Positions 16,377-24,799 of a DNA stretch of 64,000 nucleotides are shown here, piece by piece. A model generated the notes under the pieces. The model saw nothing but the letters and a program-made list of their open reading frames with translations, ran no database searches and had not been told where the DNA came from. A program made the translations under genes and the position numbers. Where the stretch lies: assembly GCF_016405905.1 (NCBI RefSeq), contig NZ_JAEFCB010000001.1, forward strand, positions 1,240,001 through 1,304,000. Reading direction: 5' to 3'. Position 1 is the stretch's first letter. Every line of letters starts with the position of its first letter. This DNA comes from Variovorax sp. IB41. Lineage in GTDB: Bacteria > Pseudomonadota > Gammaproteobacteria > Burkholderiales > Burkholderiaceae_C.

Positions 16377-16414
16377 CGAATCCGCTTTCTCCGCAACAAC
16401 AAAACTTCAGTCTA

Positions 16415-17338
16415 TTGAACTCCGCCGCCCCCGCTTCCGGCCGCCTCGTGGCCTATGGCTGCCTGGCCCTGAGCATGTCGCTCGTCGGCGCCTACGTCGC
16501 CCTCTCCAAACCTCTTGTCGCGGCCTTCCCGGTGCTGCTGCTCGCATGGCTGCGCTTCGGCATCGCCGCGCTGGCCATGCCCCACTGGCTCAAGCGCGGC
16601 GTTGACGAGCCGCCGATGACGGCGCACACGCGCTGGCTCGTCTTTCTCGAATCGTTCCTCGGCAACTTCCTGTTCTCGATCTGCATGCTGTACGGCGTGA
16701 GCATGACGAGCGCGGTGTCGGCGGGCGTGATCATGGCGTCGATCCCCGCGGTGGTCGCGGTGGCGAGCTGGCTGTTCCTGCGCGAGCGCATCACGGTGCG
16801 CATTGGCCTGGCCATCGCATGCGCGGCGCTCGGCATCGGCCTCCTGGCCCTCAGCCCCGCGCACGCGCCGGCTTCGCCCGACGCGGCGACGTCGTCGATG
16901 CCGTGGCTCGGCAACCTGCTGGTGTTCTGCGCCGTGCTCTGCGAGACCGCCTATGCGGTGATCGGCAAATCGCTCACGGGGCGCCTGGGGCCCAAGCGCA
17001 TCGCGTCGCTCATCAACCTCTGGGGCTTCGTGCTCTCGATGCCCTTCGGCATCTGGTTCGCACTGTCGTTCGACTTCGGCGCGGTGCACGGCGGCATCTG
17101 GGTCCTGCTCGCGGTCTACGCACTCGCTGCGAGCATCTGGACGGTGTGGCTCTGGATGACGGGCCTGCGCCATGTTCCCGCCGCGCGGGCCGGTGTTTTC
17201 GCGGTGTTGCTGCCCGTCAGCGCGGCGCTCGTGGGCGTGCTCGTGCTCGGTGAAAACCTCTCTTCGCCGCAGCTGCTCGCGTTCGCGATTGCACTCGTGG
17301 GCGTGGTGCTTGCGACGTGGCCTGGGCGCCGAACGTGA
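16415..17338 (+). CDS. EamA/DMT superfamily transporter
   Basis: An inner-membrane protein of 307 residues has about ten hydrophobic segments arranged as two EamA repeats (about 10-145 and 165-300). Typical features are ASIPAVVAVASWLFLRERI at the end of repeat one and VFAVLLPVSAALVGVLVLGENL at the end of repeat two. Drug/metabolite transporters export small metabolites or amino acids; the substrate cannot be told. The frame opens with a TTG at 16415. The next ATG (16474) would lose part of the first membrane segment, so TTG is preferred. Confidence 0.85.
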   Translation: MNSAAPASGRLVAYGCLALSMSLVGAYVALSKPLVAAFPVLLLAWLRFGIAALAMPHWLKRGVDEPPMTAHTRWLVFLESFLGNFLFSICMLYGVSMTSAVSAGVIMASIPAVVAVASWLFLRERITVRIGLAIACAALGIGLLALSPAHAPASPDAATSSMPWLGNLLVFCAVLCETAYAVIGKSLTGRLGPKRIASLINLWGFVLSMPFGIWFALSFDFGAVHGGIWVLLAVYALAASIWTVWLWMTGLRHVPAARAGVFAVLLPVSAALVGVLVLGENLSSPQLLAFAIALVGVVLATWPGRRT

Positions 17339-17493
17339 AAAACGAGGCTTCTCCCCTCTGAAAAAACAACAACTCCCAATGAAAAAACCGCTTTTTCCCT
17401 TGGAAACGCGTTTTTTCTCCTTTAGCATCCGCATTGCCACTGGAGACGCAAGTTTTTCATTGGTGAATGTTCAACCAAAAAAGGAAATCAACC

Positions 17494-17934
17494 ATGGCAA
17501 CTGCAAAGAAGGCTCCGGCCAAGAAAGCTCCGGCAAAGAAGGCCGCTCCCGCAAAGAAGGCTGCGGCTCCTGCGAAGAAGGCTGCACCGGCCAAGAAGGC
17601 CGCTCCCGCAAAGAAGGCTGCTCCTGCGAAGAAGGCCGCACCGGCGAAGAAGGCTCCTGCAAAGAAGGCCGCTCCCGCCAAGAAGCGCACTCCCAACGCT
17701 GCGTTCATGAAGGCCCTGACCCCCAGCCCGGCACTCGCTGCCGTGGTCGGCTCGACGCCTCTGCCGCGCACCGCTGTCGTGAGCAAGCTGTGGGACTACA
17801 TCAAGAAGAACAACCTTCAAGACAAGGCCAACAAGCGCAACATCAACGCCGACGCAAAGCTGAAGGAAATCTTCGGCAAGGCGCAAGTGTCGATGTTCGA
17901 ACTGGCCGCGCTGATTGGCAAGCACGTCAAGTAA
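17494..17934 (+). CDS. Lys/Ala/Pro-repeat histone-like protein with SWIB/MDM2 domain
   Basis: A 146-residue basic protein with two parts. Residues 3-68 are about a dozen PAKKA-type repeats, like the tails of eukaryotic H1 and of bacterial AlgP/HctB-like proteins, and should bind DNA non-specifically. Residues 70-146 match a SWIB domain: SPALAAVVGSTPLPRTAVV, LWDYIKKNNLQD, RNINADAKLKEIFG, MFELAALIGKHVK. SWIB fused to such tails occurs in Chlamydia (with topoisomerase) and in many Burkholderiales as a nucleoid-associated protein. AAGGAA precedes the ATG. The repeats make the DNA prone to slippage. Confidence 0.88.
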   Translation: MATAKKAPAKKAPAKKAAPAKKAAAPAKKAAPAKKAAPAKKAAPAKKAAPAKKAPAKKAAPAKKRTPNAAFMKALTPSPALAAVVGSTPLPRTAVVSKLWDYIKKNNLQDKANKRNINADAKLKEIFGKAQVSMFELAALIGKHVK

Positions 17935-17963
17935 GCACCCAGGGGCCTCGCGCTCCTGAATCA

Positions 17964-17991
17964 AAAAGCCGGCTCACGCCGGCTTTTTTTT
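17964..17991. terminator. Bidirectional terminator
   Basis: A perfect stem AAAAGCCGGC/GCCGGCTTTT with a 4-base loop (TCAC) and a T-run on each strand. It serves the SWIB gene rightward and the AraC gene leftward. The AraC stop codon (17974-17976) lies inside it. Confidence 0.9.
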
Positions 17992-18753
17992 CGCCTGCGG
18001 CAAGGCCATGCCCTCCTCGAAGAAACGTGCCGGCGTGCAGCCGAAATTCTTGCGGAAAGTTTCGATGAACGCGCTCACCGAGCTGTAGCCGACCGTCAGC
18101 GCCACCGTCGTCACGGCCTCGCCCAGGCTCAACAGTTCGACGGCCTTCAGCAAGCGCGATTGCTGCCGCCATTGCGCAAAACTCAATCCAGTCTCGACAG
18201 CGAAGCGGCGCGTGAGCGTCCTGCGCGCCATGCCGATGCGATCGGCCCACTGGTCGATGGTGTCGGGCATCGCGGGATCGTTCGCCAATGCCGTGGCCAT
18301 TGCCGCCAGGCGCTTGTCCTGCGGCATCGGCAGATGAAGCGACGGCCTCGCGCTCGCGACGAGTTCATCGAGCAACACGGCCACAAGCCGCGCGCGGCGT
18401 TCCTCGAAGGCGCTCGACGATGCATCGAACGATGTCAGCCGATCGATCACCGCCTGCATCAGCGGCGTCGTTGCGAACACATGCGGGCCTTCGGGCAGAC
18501 CGGCCGCCATCGCCGCATCGATGTGCAGGCTCCAGCCCGCGGTGGCGCCGAAACTCTGCGCCGCATGCGCGCACCGCGGCGCGATCCAGCCGATCCACCC
18601 CGGCGGCTGCACCCAGCGCCCGGCAGGCGTCTCGATGACCTGCAGCCCCTCGCGCAAGGCGAACAGCTGCCCCGTCTCGTGCGCGTGGTAGCCCGTGACG
18701 CGCGGCGCCTCGTAGGCATTGATCCAGAGCCTGACCGGCGCGTCAGCCGCCAT
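17974..18753 (-). CDS. AraC family transcriptional regulator
   Basis: A 259-residue regulator with an N-terminal cupin-like sensor (about 1-110, YHAHETGQLFALREG, PPGWIGWIAPRCAH) and two C-terminal helix-turn-helices (about 160-250). The HTH region contains QWADRIGMARRTLTRRF and VALTVGYSSVSAFIETFRKNFGCTPARFF. The His pair in the cupin part and overall length resemble regulators of small efflux or metabolic genes (COG2207 AraC/YdeO type). It diverges from a short hypothetical gene. Its coding sequence ends within a shared bidirectional terminator. Confidence 0.88.
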   Translation of the reverse strand: MAADAPVRLWINAYEAPRVTGYHAHETGQLFALREGLQVIETPAGRWVQPPGWIGWIAPRCAHAAQSFGATAGWSLHIDAAMAAGLPEGPHVFATTPLMQAVIDRLTSFDASSSAFEERRARLVAVLLDELVASARPSLHLPMPQDKRLAAMATALANDPAMPDTIDQWADRIGMARRTLTRRFAVETGLSFAQWRQQSRLLKAVELLSLGEAVTTVALTVGYSSVSAFIETFRKNFGCTPARFFEEGMALPQAKKKPA

Positions 18754-18856
18754 GCCTGGCCCGCCGGAGGTATCGATTGGCCCCGCGCCGCAAGCCGCGA
18801 AGCGCCCTGCTGCCTAGCATCGAGTTCATCTTCACAACGCCTTCAAAGGAACACAC

Positions 18857-19150
18857 ATGCAAGCTCAGGACGTACTGCCCGATGGCCAGGATTTCGTCAT
18901 CAGGAACGGACTCCCCTTGCGCAAGGGCTCGGTCGGCGCCTTCCTCATCAATGCGCAGTTGCTGCAGGACCCGAACGCCAGCGCAGAGGCGAAGCAGGCC
19001 GCCGAGCGCGACCTGATCGACCTGCTCCCCGCTCTCGAAGCGCTGGGCCTGTTCGACGTGTTCGAGTTGCGCTCGCCCACGTTGCGCGACGAGGTGGCCC
19101 GTCATCGCGCGGCGCTCAGCTGCGCGCCGGCTGCTGCGCCGCGCGCCTGA
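18857..19150 (+). CDS. Hypothetical protein
   Basis: A 97-residue soluble protein with an AAAGGA ribosome site nine bases before the ATG. It contains a short beta segment (DGQDFVIRNGLPLRKGSVGAF) and a helical region (AKQAAERDLIDLLPALEALG). It overlaps the convergent ThDP-enzyme gene by 35 bases at the 3' ends. Small Burkholderiales proteins with this DFVIRNG--LRKGSVGAFL pattern are usually annotated as hypothetical. Function unknown. Confidence 0.65.
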   Translation: MQAQDVLPDGQDFVIRNGLPLRKGSVGAFLINAQLLQDPNASAEAKQAAERDLIDLLPALEALGLFDVFELRSPTLRDEVARHRAALSCAPAAAPRA

Positions 19151-20840
19151 TCGACGCCAGCGTCCCGCGCGTGGTGATCACCTCGGGGTCCAGCGGAATC
19201 TCGATCAGCGTGCCCGTGTCGGCCGCCAGCGCGCGCAGCAGCGCGGCTTCGAACTGCCCGGTCTCCGTCACGCGTTCGGCCGCATAGCCGTAGGCGCGGG
19301 CGAGGCCGCAGAAGTCGGGGTTGCGCAGCGCGGTGCCGCTGGTGCGCGCCGGGTACTCGCGCTCCTGGTGCATGCGGATCGTGCCGAACATGCCGTTGTT
19401 GAGCAGCACGACGATGCTCTTGCCGCCGTGCTGCGCAGCCGTCGCGAGCTCCTGCCCTGTCATCAGGAAATCGCCGTCGCCCGCGATCGTGAAGGCCACG
19501 CGCCCCGTCGCGAGGTTCGCGGCAATGCCAGCCGGCACGCCGTACCCCATCGCGCCGCTGGTCGGCGCCAGCTGCGTCTTGTGGCCCTTGGCGAGCCCGT
19601 GATAGCGGAAGTAGCGATGTACCCAGCTCGCGAAGTTGCCGGCACCGTTGGTGATGGCCGCGTCCGGTGGCAGGTGCTTTTGCAGCAGCGCGACGACCTC
19701 GGCCATGTCGACAGGCCCGCGCGGCGTCTCGGCCGGCATGCCGGCCAGCGCCTGCGGCACGAGGTTGGCCTCGTAGTCCGCATGCGCCTGCGCGGTCCAT
19801 TCTTCCCAGGGCAAGGTGGGCGGCGCACTCAGCACCTCGAGGCTGCGCGCCGCGGCGCTCATGCCGGCGTTGATCGCGAGGTCGGCCTGGTACACGCGGT
19901 TGAGTTCCTCGGCGCTCGCATGGATGTGCACCAGTACCTGCCTGGCCTTGGGCGCCTCGAGCAGCGTATAGCCGCCGGTCGTCATCTCGCCCAGGCGCGG
20001 ACCGATCGCAAGAATCAGGTCCGCGTCCTTCACGCGCTGCGCGAGCTTCGGGTTGATCGCGATGCCGACATCGCCCGCATACAGCGGATGGTGGTTGTCG
20101 AAGGTGTCCTGGTAGCGGAAGGCATTGGTCACCGGCAGGCGCCAGTTCTCGGCGAAGCGCTGCAGCGCCTGCGCGGCCTGTGTAGTCCAGCCGCCGCCGC
20201 CCGCGATCACCAGCGGCTTGTGCGACTTCAGCAGCAGCTCGCGCAAAGTGCGCAGCGCACCCGGATCGCTCCATGGCTGCACCGCCTCCACGCGCGGCAG
20301 CGGCCGCGCTGAAGTCTCCGTGCGCAGCATGTCCTCGGGCAGCACCAGCACCACCGGCCCGGGCCGCCCGTTCATCGCGGTTGCGAAGGCGCGCGCCACG
20401 TACTCGGGAATCCGGTCCGCGTCGTCGATGCGCTCCACGCGCTTGGCGAATCCCTTCGTGCTCGGCCCGAAGAAGCTGCCGTAGTCCACTTCCTGGAAGG
20501 CTTCGCGGTCGCGGAAGTCGCTGCCGACGTCGCCCACGAACAGCACCATCGGCGTCGAATCCTGGAACGCGTTGTGCACGCCGATCGATGCGTTGGTGGC
20601 GCCGGGCCCGCGGGTGACGAAGCACACACCCGGCCGCCCGGTGAGCTTGCCGTGCGCCTCGGCCATGAAGGCCGCGCCGCCCTCCTGCCGGTTCACGATG
20701 AAGCGCGCGCGATCGCCGTAGGCATGAAAGCCGTCGAGCACGGCGAGGAAGCTTTCGCCCGGCACGCCGAACGCGATCTCCATGCCTTGCGCGACCAGGC
20801 ACTCGACGATCAGGTGGCCTGCGGGTTGTGATGTACTCAT
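19116..20840 (-). CDS. Thiamine diphosphate-dependent lyase/decarboxylase (acetolactate synthase-like)
   Basis: A 574-residue enzyme of the IlvB/benzoylformate decarboxylase superfamily. The PYR domain has the catalytic Glu at about residue 53 (NRQEGGAAFMAEAHG) and FVTRGPGATNASIG. The ThDP-binding motif of the PP domain is GDGDFLMTGQEL followed about 16 residues later by LLNNGMFG. The FAD-binding features of true acetohydroxyacid synthases are not evident, and there is no regulatory subunit gene nearby, so isoleucine/valine synthesis is unlikely. It is divergent from a TetR gene sharing an operator-like motif with the catabolic operon, suggesting a role in that pathway. Start is the ATG at 20840. 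Confidence 0.85.
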   Translation of the reverse strand: MSTSQPAGHLIVECLVAQGMEIAFGVPGESFLAVLDGFHAYGDRARFIVNRQEGGAAFMAEAHGKLTGRPGVCFVTRGPGATNASIGVHNAFQDSTPMVLFVGDVGSDFRDREAFQEVDYGSFFGPSTKGFAKRVERIDDADRIPEYVARAFATAMNGRPGPVVLVLPEDMLRTETSARPLPRVEAVQPWSDPGALRTLRELLLKSHKPLVIAGGGGWTTQAAQALQRFAENWRLPVTNAFRYQDTFDNHHPLYAGDVGIAINPKLAQRVKDADLILAIGPRLGEMTTGGYTLLEAPKARQVLVHIHASAEELNRVYQADLAINAGMSAAARSLEVLSAPPTLPWEEWTAQAHADYEANLVPQALAGMPAETPRGPVDMAEVVALLQKHLPPDAAITNGAGNFASWVHRYFRYHGLAKGHKTQLAPTSGAMGYGVPAGIAANLATGRVAFTIAGDGDFLMTGQELATAAQHGGKSIVVLLNNGMFGTIRMHQEREYPARTSGTALRNPDFCGLARAYGYAAERVTETGQFEAALLRALAADTGTLIEIPLDPEVITTRGTLASIRRAAQQPARS

Positions 20841-20903
20841 GAGAAGTCGAACCTCAGCTGCAATGTCTCCGGCAATTATGTGCGTCTGCTCCTCATGCCT
20901 TGC

Positions 20904-20928
20904 GTTAATTCCCCAAATGGTTAAATTC
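20904..20928. promoter_or_regulatory. Operator-like site and -10 of the TetR gene
   Basis: GTTAATTCCCCAAATGGTTA, continuing AATTC, is an imperfect palindrome that matches 17 of 25 positions of a site at 21812-21836 before the transport operon. It lies between the ThDP-enzyme and TetR genes and contains TTAAAT (20921-20926) only seven bases before the TetR start codon. Likely TetR binding site; inference. Confidence 0.5.
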
Positions 20929-20933
20929 GCGCC

Positions 20934-21590
20934 ATGAAGGCACCGAAGGATTCCCCGCCCGAGACGCTCGAACCGCGCTCGCGCGATGCCGACCGCTCGC
21001 AGCTCGCCATCCTCGCCGCGGCGCGCGAGGAGTTCTCGCAGCTGGGTCTGGCCGGCGCGCGCATGGACAGCATCGCGACGCGCGCGGGCCTGAACAAGCG
21101 CCTCATCTACTACTACTTCGGCAGCAAGGACGACCTGTTCCTCGCGGTGCTCGAGCGCACCTACGCCGACATCCGCGATGCCGAGCAGCGGCTGCACCTG
21201 GACGAGATCGAGCCGGTCGAGGCGATCCGCCAGCTCGTCTCTTTCACCTGGCACTACTACCTCGAACACCCCGAGTTCATCACGCTGCTCAACAGCGAGA
21301 ACCTGCACCGCGCCGCGCACCTGAAGCGCTCCGAGCGCATCCAGGAAATGAACTCGCCGCTGGTGCAGCTGCTCGATACCGTGCTGGAGCGCGGCCGCCG
21401 CGAGAACCTGTTCCACGCGGGCGTGGACCCGGTGCAGCTGTACATCTCGATCGCGTCGCTGTGCTACTTCTACCTCTCGAACAACCACACGCTCTCGGCC
21501 ATCTTCGGGCGTGACCTGCGTGCGCCCAAGGCGATGGCGCAACGCCTCTCGCACATGACCGACCTGGTCCTGGGCTACGTCCTGAAATAG
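20934..21590 (+). CDS. TetR family transcriptional regulator
   Basis: A 218-residue regulator. The N-terminal HTH (about 20-75) is AILAAAREEFSQLGLAGARM, then AGLNKRLIYYYFGSKDDLF, the standard TetR pattern. The C-terminal ligand domain (80-218) resembles the TetR_C type found in RutR-like and related repressors of catabolic genes. It sits between the divergent ThDP-enzyme gene and the downstream transport/catabolism operon, and operator-like motifs occur in both flanking promoters. It is probably the local repressor, with the inducer a pathway intermediate. Confidence 0.9.
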   Translation: MKAPKDSPPETLEPRSRDADRSQLAILAAAREEFSQLGLAGARMDSIATRAGLNKRLIYYYFGSKDDLFLAVLERTYADIRDAEQRLHLDEIEPVEAIRQLVSFTWHYYLEHPEFITLLNSENLHRAAHLKRSERIQEMNSPLVQLLDTVLERGRRENLFHAGVDPVQLYISIASLCYFYLSNNHTLSAIFGRDLRAPKAMAQRLSHMTDLVLGYVLK

Positions 21591-21682
21591 GCTCACCCCC
21601 AGGCTTCGCGCACTTCGTGTCGCTACGCAAACCCCCTTCCGGGGGCAACACCTGCGGCCCGGCAAAGCCGGTTCCGCGGTGT
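21589..21682 (+). repeat. Dispersed 94-bp intergenic repeat, copy 1
   Basis: This 94-bp sequence starting at the stop of the TetR gene recurs at 33459-33552 in the same orientation and after another gene's stop, with 7 mismatches by eye. It contains two potential hairpins: CCCCC-TTCC-GGGGG and an outer stem of AACACC-GCGG with CCGC-GGTGTT enclosing CCCGGC/GCCGG. In copy 2 the outer stem changes on both sides (GCGG to GAGG, CCGC to CCTC), keeping the pairing. Confidence 0.85.
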
Positions 21683-21780
21683 TACTGGCCTTGGCTGCGC
21701 CAGCTTCACGCGCCGCGCGCGGCGCAAATCCCTTCGACCAACCACTGAGCCTCCTTCGGGTATTCACTAGGCGACGTCGG

Positions 21781-21836
21781 TTGACGCTGCGGCGCAGCCG
21801 TTCCTAAAATCGTTAATTCACTTATTGGTGAATTGA
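21781..21836 (+). promoter_or_regulatory. Promoter and operator of the transport/catabolic operon
   Basis: TTGACG (21781-21786) and TAAAAT (21805-21810) with an 18-bp spacer form a good sigma-70 promoter. Directly downstream is AATTCAC-TTATTG-GTGAATT, a perfect 7-bp inverted repeat positioned to block initiation. The motif resembles the one in the TetR promoter region. Confidence 0.75.
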
Positions 21837-21878
21837 TCGATTCAAGACAGCGGCACGACCGCGCGGAGACAGACACCC

Positions 21879-22883
21879 ATGAAGCGACTCGCACGCACCA
21901 CTGCCACCACCACCGCATTCGCTGCGCTCACCGCCCTGGCCTCGTTGGCCGCGCTGATGCCGGGCTTGGCGTCCGCGCAGAACGGCTACCCGACCAAGCC
22001 GATCCGCGTGATCGTTCCCTTCGCGGCCGGCAGCACCACCGACATCATTGCGCGCGCCATCGCCGACAAGATGAGCCAGAGCATGGGCCAGACGCTGGTC
22101 ATCGACAACCGCGGCGGCGCGAGCGGCACCATCGGCCAGCAGGCGGTGGCCACGGCCGCGCCGGATGGCTACACGGTCATGATCCATTCGTCGTCGCACA
22201 CGGTGAGCCCTTCGACCTTCGCCAAGCTGCCGTTCGACACGGTGGGCGATTTCGCGGGCGTCACGCCGATCTCCTCGCTCCCCAACGCGCTGGTCATCTC
22301 GCCCACCAAGAACATCAAGACGCTGCCGCAACTCCTGGCCGCCGCGCGCGCCAAGCCCGGCAGCATGAACTTCGCCTCGGCCGGCCAGGGCAGCGCGACG
22401 CACCTGAACGCCGAGAAATTCAAGATGGCCGCCAAGATCGACGCGACCAACATCCCCTTCAAGGGATCGGGAGAAGCGGTGACCGAGGTGCTCTCGGGCC
22501 GCGTCGACTACTACTTCTCCCCCATCGCCCCGGTGATCGGCCAGATCAAGGAAGGCCAGCTGCTCGCGCTCGCCGTCGGTTCGCCCAAGCGCGCGGCGGC
22601 CTTGCCCGACGTGCCCACCACCACCGAGGCCGGCGTGCCTGGCTCCGAGTTCAACTTCTGGATCGGGATGATGGCGCCCGCCAAGACGCCGCGCGACGTC
22701 GTCAACCGCCTGCACGACGAAGTGGCGAAGGCGCTGGCCACGCCCGAGGTGAAGGAGCGTTTCCTCAAGCTGGGCGCCGACGCCTGGACGCTCAAGCCCG
22801 AGCAGTTCGACGCCTACATCAAGGAAGAGATCGCGAGCAACGCGCAACTCGTGAAGGCCGCGGGCCTGCAGGTCCAGCAGTAA
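21879..22883 (+). CDS. Bug family tripartite tricarboxylate transporter binding protein
   Basis: A 334-residue periplasmic binding protein. The signal peptide is about residues 1-33, ending ...GLASA before QNGYPTKPIRV. The family core follows: IRVIVPFAAGSTTDIIARAIADKM, DNRGGASGTIGQQAVATAAPDGYT and VDYYFSPIAPVIG. Bug proteins usually feed carboxylated ligands to TctAB permeases or act as sensors; no TctA/TctB gene is nearby, and the next genes encode an ABC importer instead. It is the first gene of the operon, about 40 bases after the inverted repeat. Confidence 0.92.
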   Translation: MKRLARTTATTTAFAALTALASLAALMPGLASAQNGYPTKPIRVIVPFAAGSTTDIIARAIADKMSQSMGQTLVIDNRGGASGTIGQQAVATAAPDGYTVMIHSSSHTVSPSTFAKLPFDTVGDFAGVTPISSLPNALVISPTKNIKTLPQLLAAARAKPGSMNFASAGQGSATHLNAEKFKMAAKIDATNIPFKGSGEAVTEVLSGRVDYYFSPIAPVIGQIKEGQLLALAVGSPKRAAALPDVPTTTEAGVPGSEFNFWIGMMAPAKTPRDVVNRLHDEVAKALATPEVKERFLKLGADAWTLKPEQFDAYIKEEIASNAQLVKAAGLQVQQ

Positions 22884-22923
22884 ACGCACGTCCTCCGCGC
22901 CGAGAAAGATCCGAGTCGCCACC

Positions 22924-23697
22924 ATGCTCCGCAAGCTCCTGCTCTCCCCGGCCCTGCGGCCGTTCCTGCTGATCCTGTTGCTGCTGGTGCTGTGGGACCT
23001 CGTGATCCGCCTCTTCAGGATCCCGGCCTACCTGATTCCGCCGCCGTGGGAAGTCGTGAAGCAGCTCGTGGCCGAGTGGCCGCGCCTCCTCGCCGAAAGC
23101 TGGAAGACCACGCTCGCCACGCTCGGCGGCTTCGGTCTCACGATCCTCATCGGCATTCCGATCGCGATGGTCATCGCCTACTCGCGGCTGGTCGAGTCGT
23201 ATGTGTACCCGCTGCTGGTGTTCTCGCAGAGCATCCCGAAGGTGGCGATCGCGCCGCTCTTCGTGGTGTGGTTCGGCTTCGGCATCCTGCCCAAGGTGAT
23301 CAGCGCGTTCCTGCTGGGCTTCTTCCCCGTGGTGGTGTCCACGGTGATGGGCTTCAAGTCGGTCGAGCCCGACATGCTGGACCTCGCCCGCTCGATGGGC
23401 GCGAGCCGCCTGCAGACCTTCTTCAAGATCAGCCTGCCGCAGGCGCTGCCCGCGATCTTCAGCGGCTTGAAGGTCTCGGTCACGCTCGCCGTCGTGGGTG
23501 CTGTGGTCGGCGAATTCGTCGGTTCCAACTCGGGTATCGGCTACGTGCTGCAGGTGGCCAACGGCAACTTCGATCTACCGCTGATGTTCGCCGCGCTCGT
23601 GGTGCTGTCGAGCATCGGCGTGGTCCTTTTCGTCGCGGTCGATCTGGTCGAGCGCGTGATGATTCCGTGGCACGCCTCCCAGCGCCACGTGCAATGA
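22924..23697 (+). CDS. ABC transporter permease (NitT/TauT type)
   Basis: An inner-membrane permease of 257 residues with about six membrane segments. The cytoplasmic coupling loop is clear: LARSMGASRLQTFFKISLPQ (about residues 157-176), the EAA motif of importer permeases. It belongs to the SsuC/TauC/ThiX-like family that pairs with NMT1-type binding proteins, as is the case here with the next gene. It starts 40 bases after the Bug gene. Confidence 0.92.
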   Translation: MLRKLLLSPALRPFLLILLLLVLWDLVIRLFRIPAYLIPPPWEVVKQLVAEWPRLLAESWKTTLATLGGFGLTILIGIPIAMVIAYSRLVESYVYPLLVFSQSIPKVAIAPLFVVWFGFGILPKVISAFLLGFFPVVVSTVMGFKSVEPDMLDLARSMGASRLQTFFKISLPQALPAIFSGLKVSVTLAVVGAVVGEFVGSNSGIGYVLQVANGNFDLPLMFAALVVLSSIGVVLFVAVDLVERVMIPWHASQRHVQ

Positions 23698-23738
23698 GTT
23701 CCTTCGTCATACCCAGAAAACTCCCGGAGACAACCGCC

Positions 23739-24749
23739 ATGAAGAAACTGCTTCCCTCGATGCTCGCCGTCGCCGTCACGGCCCTGGCGACCTTCGCCAT
23801 CGCGCCGGCCCATGCCCAGGCTGAAAAGCCCAAGGACAAGGTCACGCTGATGCTCAACTGGTACCTCTACAGCGAGCACGCGACCTTCTTCCTCGGCAAG
23901 GAAAAGGGCTTCTACGCCGAAGAGGGCATCGACCTCGACATCCAGGAAGGCCGCGGCTCCGCCGTCACCGCGCAGGCGGTGGCCGCCAAGTCGGCGACCT
24001 TCGGCTACATCGACGTCACCACCATGATCAAGGCCGCCGCCAAGGGCGCGCCGCTGAAGTCGACCGGCGTGCTGTTCCAGGTGAGCCCGATGTCGGTCAT
24101 GGGCTTCACCGAGAAGAACATCAAGACGCCCAAGGACATCATCGGCAAGACCGTGGCCGTGACGCCCGGCGACTCGATGTCGCAGATGTGGCCGCTCTTC
24201 CTCAAGGTCAACGACATCAAGCCCGACCAGGTGAAGATCGTCTCGGGCGACGGCCAGACCAAGCTCAATGCGGTGACCAACGGCCAGGCCGACCTCCTCC
24301 TGGGCTACGTGATGGACCAAGCCATCAAGCTGCAGGACGCCACCGGCAAGCCCGTGACGCCGATCCGCTTTGCCGACTCGGGCGTGAACCAGATCAGCTC
24401 CGGGATCATCACCAACAAGAACCTCCTGACCGAGAACCCCGACCTCGTGAAGCGCTTTATGCGCGCCTCCACCAAGGCCGCCGAAGCCGCCGAGAAGAGC
24501 CCCGAGGCGGCCGTGGACGCGATGCTGAAAGCCAACCCGAAGGCCGGCGTGCGCGACACGCTGATCGTGGGCATGAAGCAGAGCGTGGCGCTCTATCACA
24601 CGAAGGACACGGCGAACCAGCGCCCGTTCCGCGTGGCGATGAAGAACGTGAACGACTCGCTGGACCTTTTGGTGCAGTACGGCGGCATGGATGCATCGAC
24701 GCGCGGCAAGCCCGAGGACTACGTCACCCTCGACTTCCTGCCGAACTGA
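23739..24749 (+). CDS. ABC transporter substrate-binding protein (NMT1/THI5-like)
   Basis: A 336-residue periplasmic protein. The signal peptide is about residues 1-27, ending APAHA before QAEKPKDKV. The core LMLNWYLYSEHATFFLGKEK, GFYAEEGIDLDIQEG and AVTPGDSMSQMW is typical of the NMT1 family, whose members bind thiamine pyrimidines, riboflavin, sulfonates, aromatic acids or other ligands. The start at 23739 has GGAGA about 9 bases upstream. The ligand here is unknown and is probably the same compound degraded by the downstream enzymes. Confidence 0.9.
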   Translation: MKKLLPSMLAVAVTALATFAIAPAHAQAEKPKDKVTLMLNWYLYSEHATFFLGKEKGFYAEEGIDLDIQEGRGSAVTAQAVAAKSATFGYIDVTTMIKAAAKGAPLKSTGVLFQVSPMSVMGFTEKNIKTPKDIIGKTVAVTPGDSMSQMWPLFLKVNDIKPDQVKIVSGDGQTKLNAVTNGQADLLLGYVMDQAIKLQDATGKPVTPIRFADSGVNQISSGIITNKNLLTENPDLVKRFMRASTKAAEAAEKSPEAAVDAMLKANPKAGVRDTLIVGMKQSVALYHTKDTANQRPFRVAMKNVNDSLDLLVQYGGMDASTRGKPEDYVTLDFLPN

Positions 24750-24799
24750 TCTTTCTTCCGCGCGTTCGCTCGCTTGCAGTTGCCACCTCTCACGCACCC

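Noticed and set aside
16412..17440. 342-codon minus-strand frame opposite the EamA gene
   Set aside because: Arg/His/Glu-rich antisense composition; the plus-strand protein has ten membrane segments in the right order.
17500..17700. Repeated DNA units that look like a CRISPR or satellite array
   Set aside because: They encode the in-frame PAKKA repeats of the SWIB protein; there are no spacers, and no CRISPR array was seen anywhere in the window.
19116..20840. Calling the ThDP enzyme acetolactate synthase (ilvB/ilvG)
   Set aside because: No regulatory subunit or other ilv genes are nearby and its context is catabolic; superfamily membership alone does not fix the reaction.
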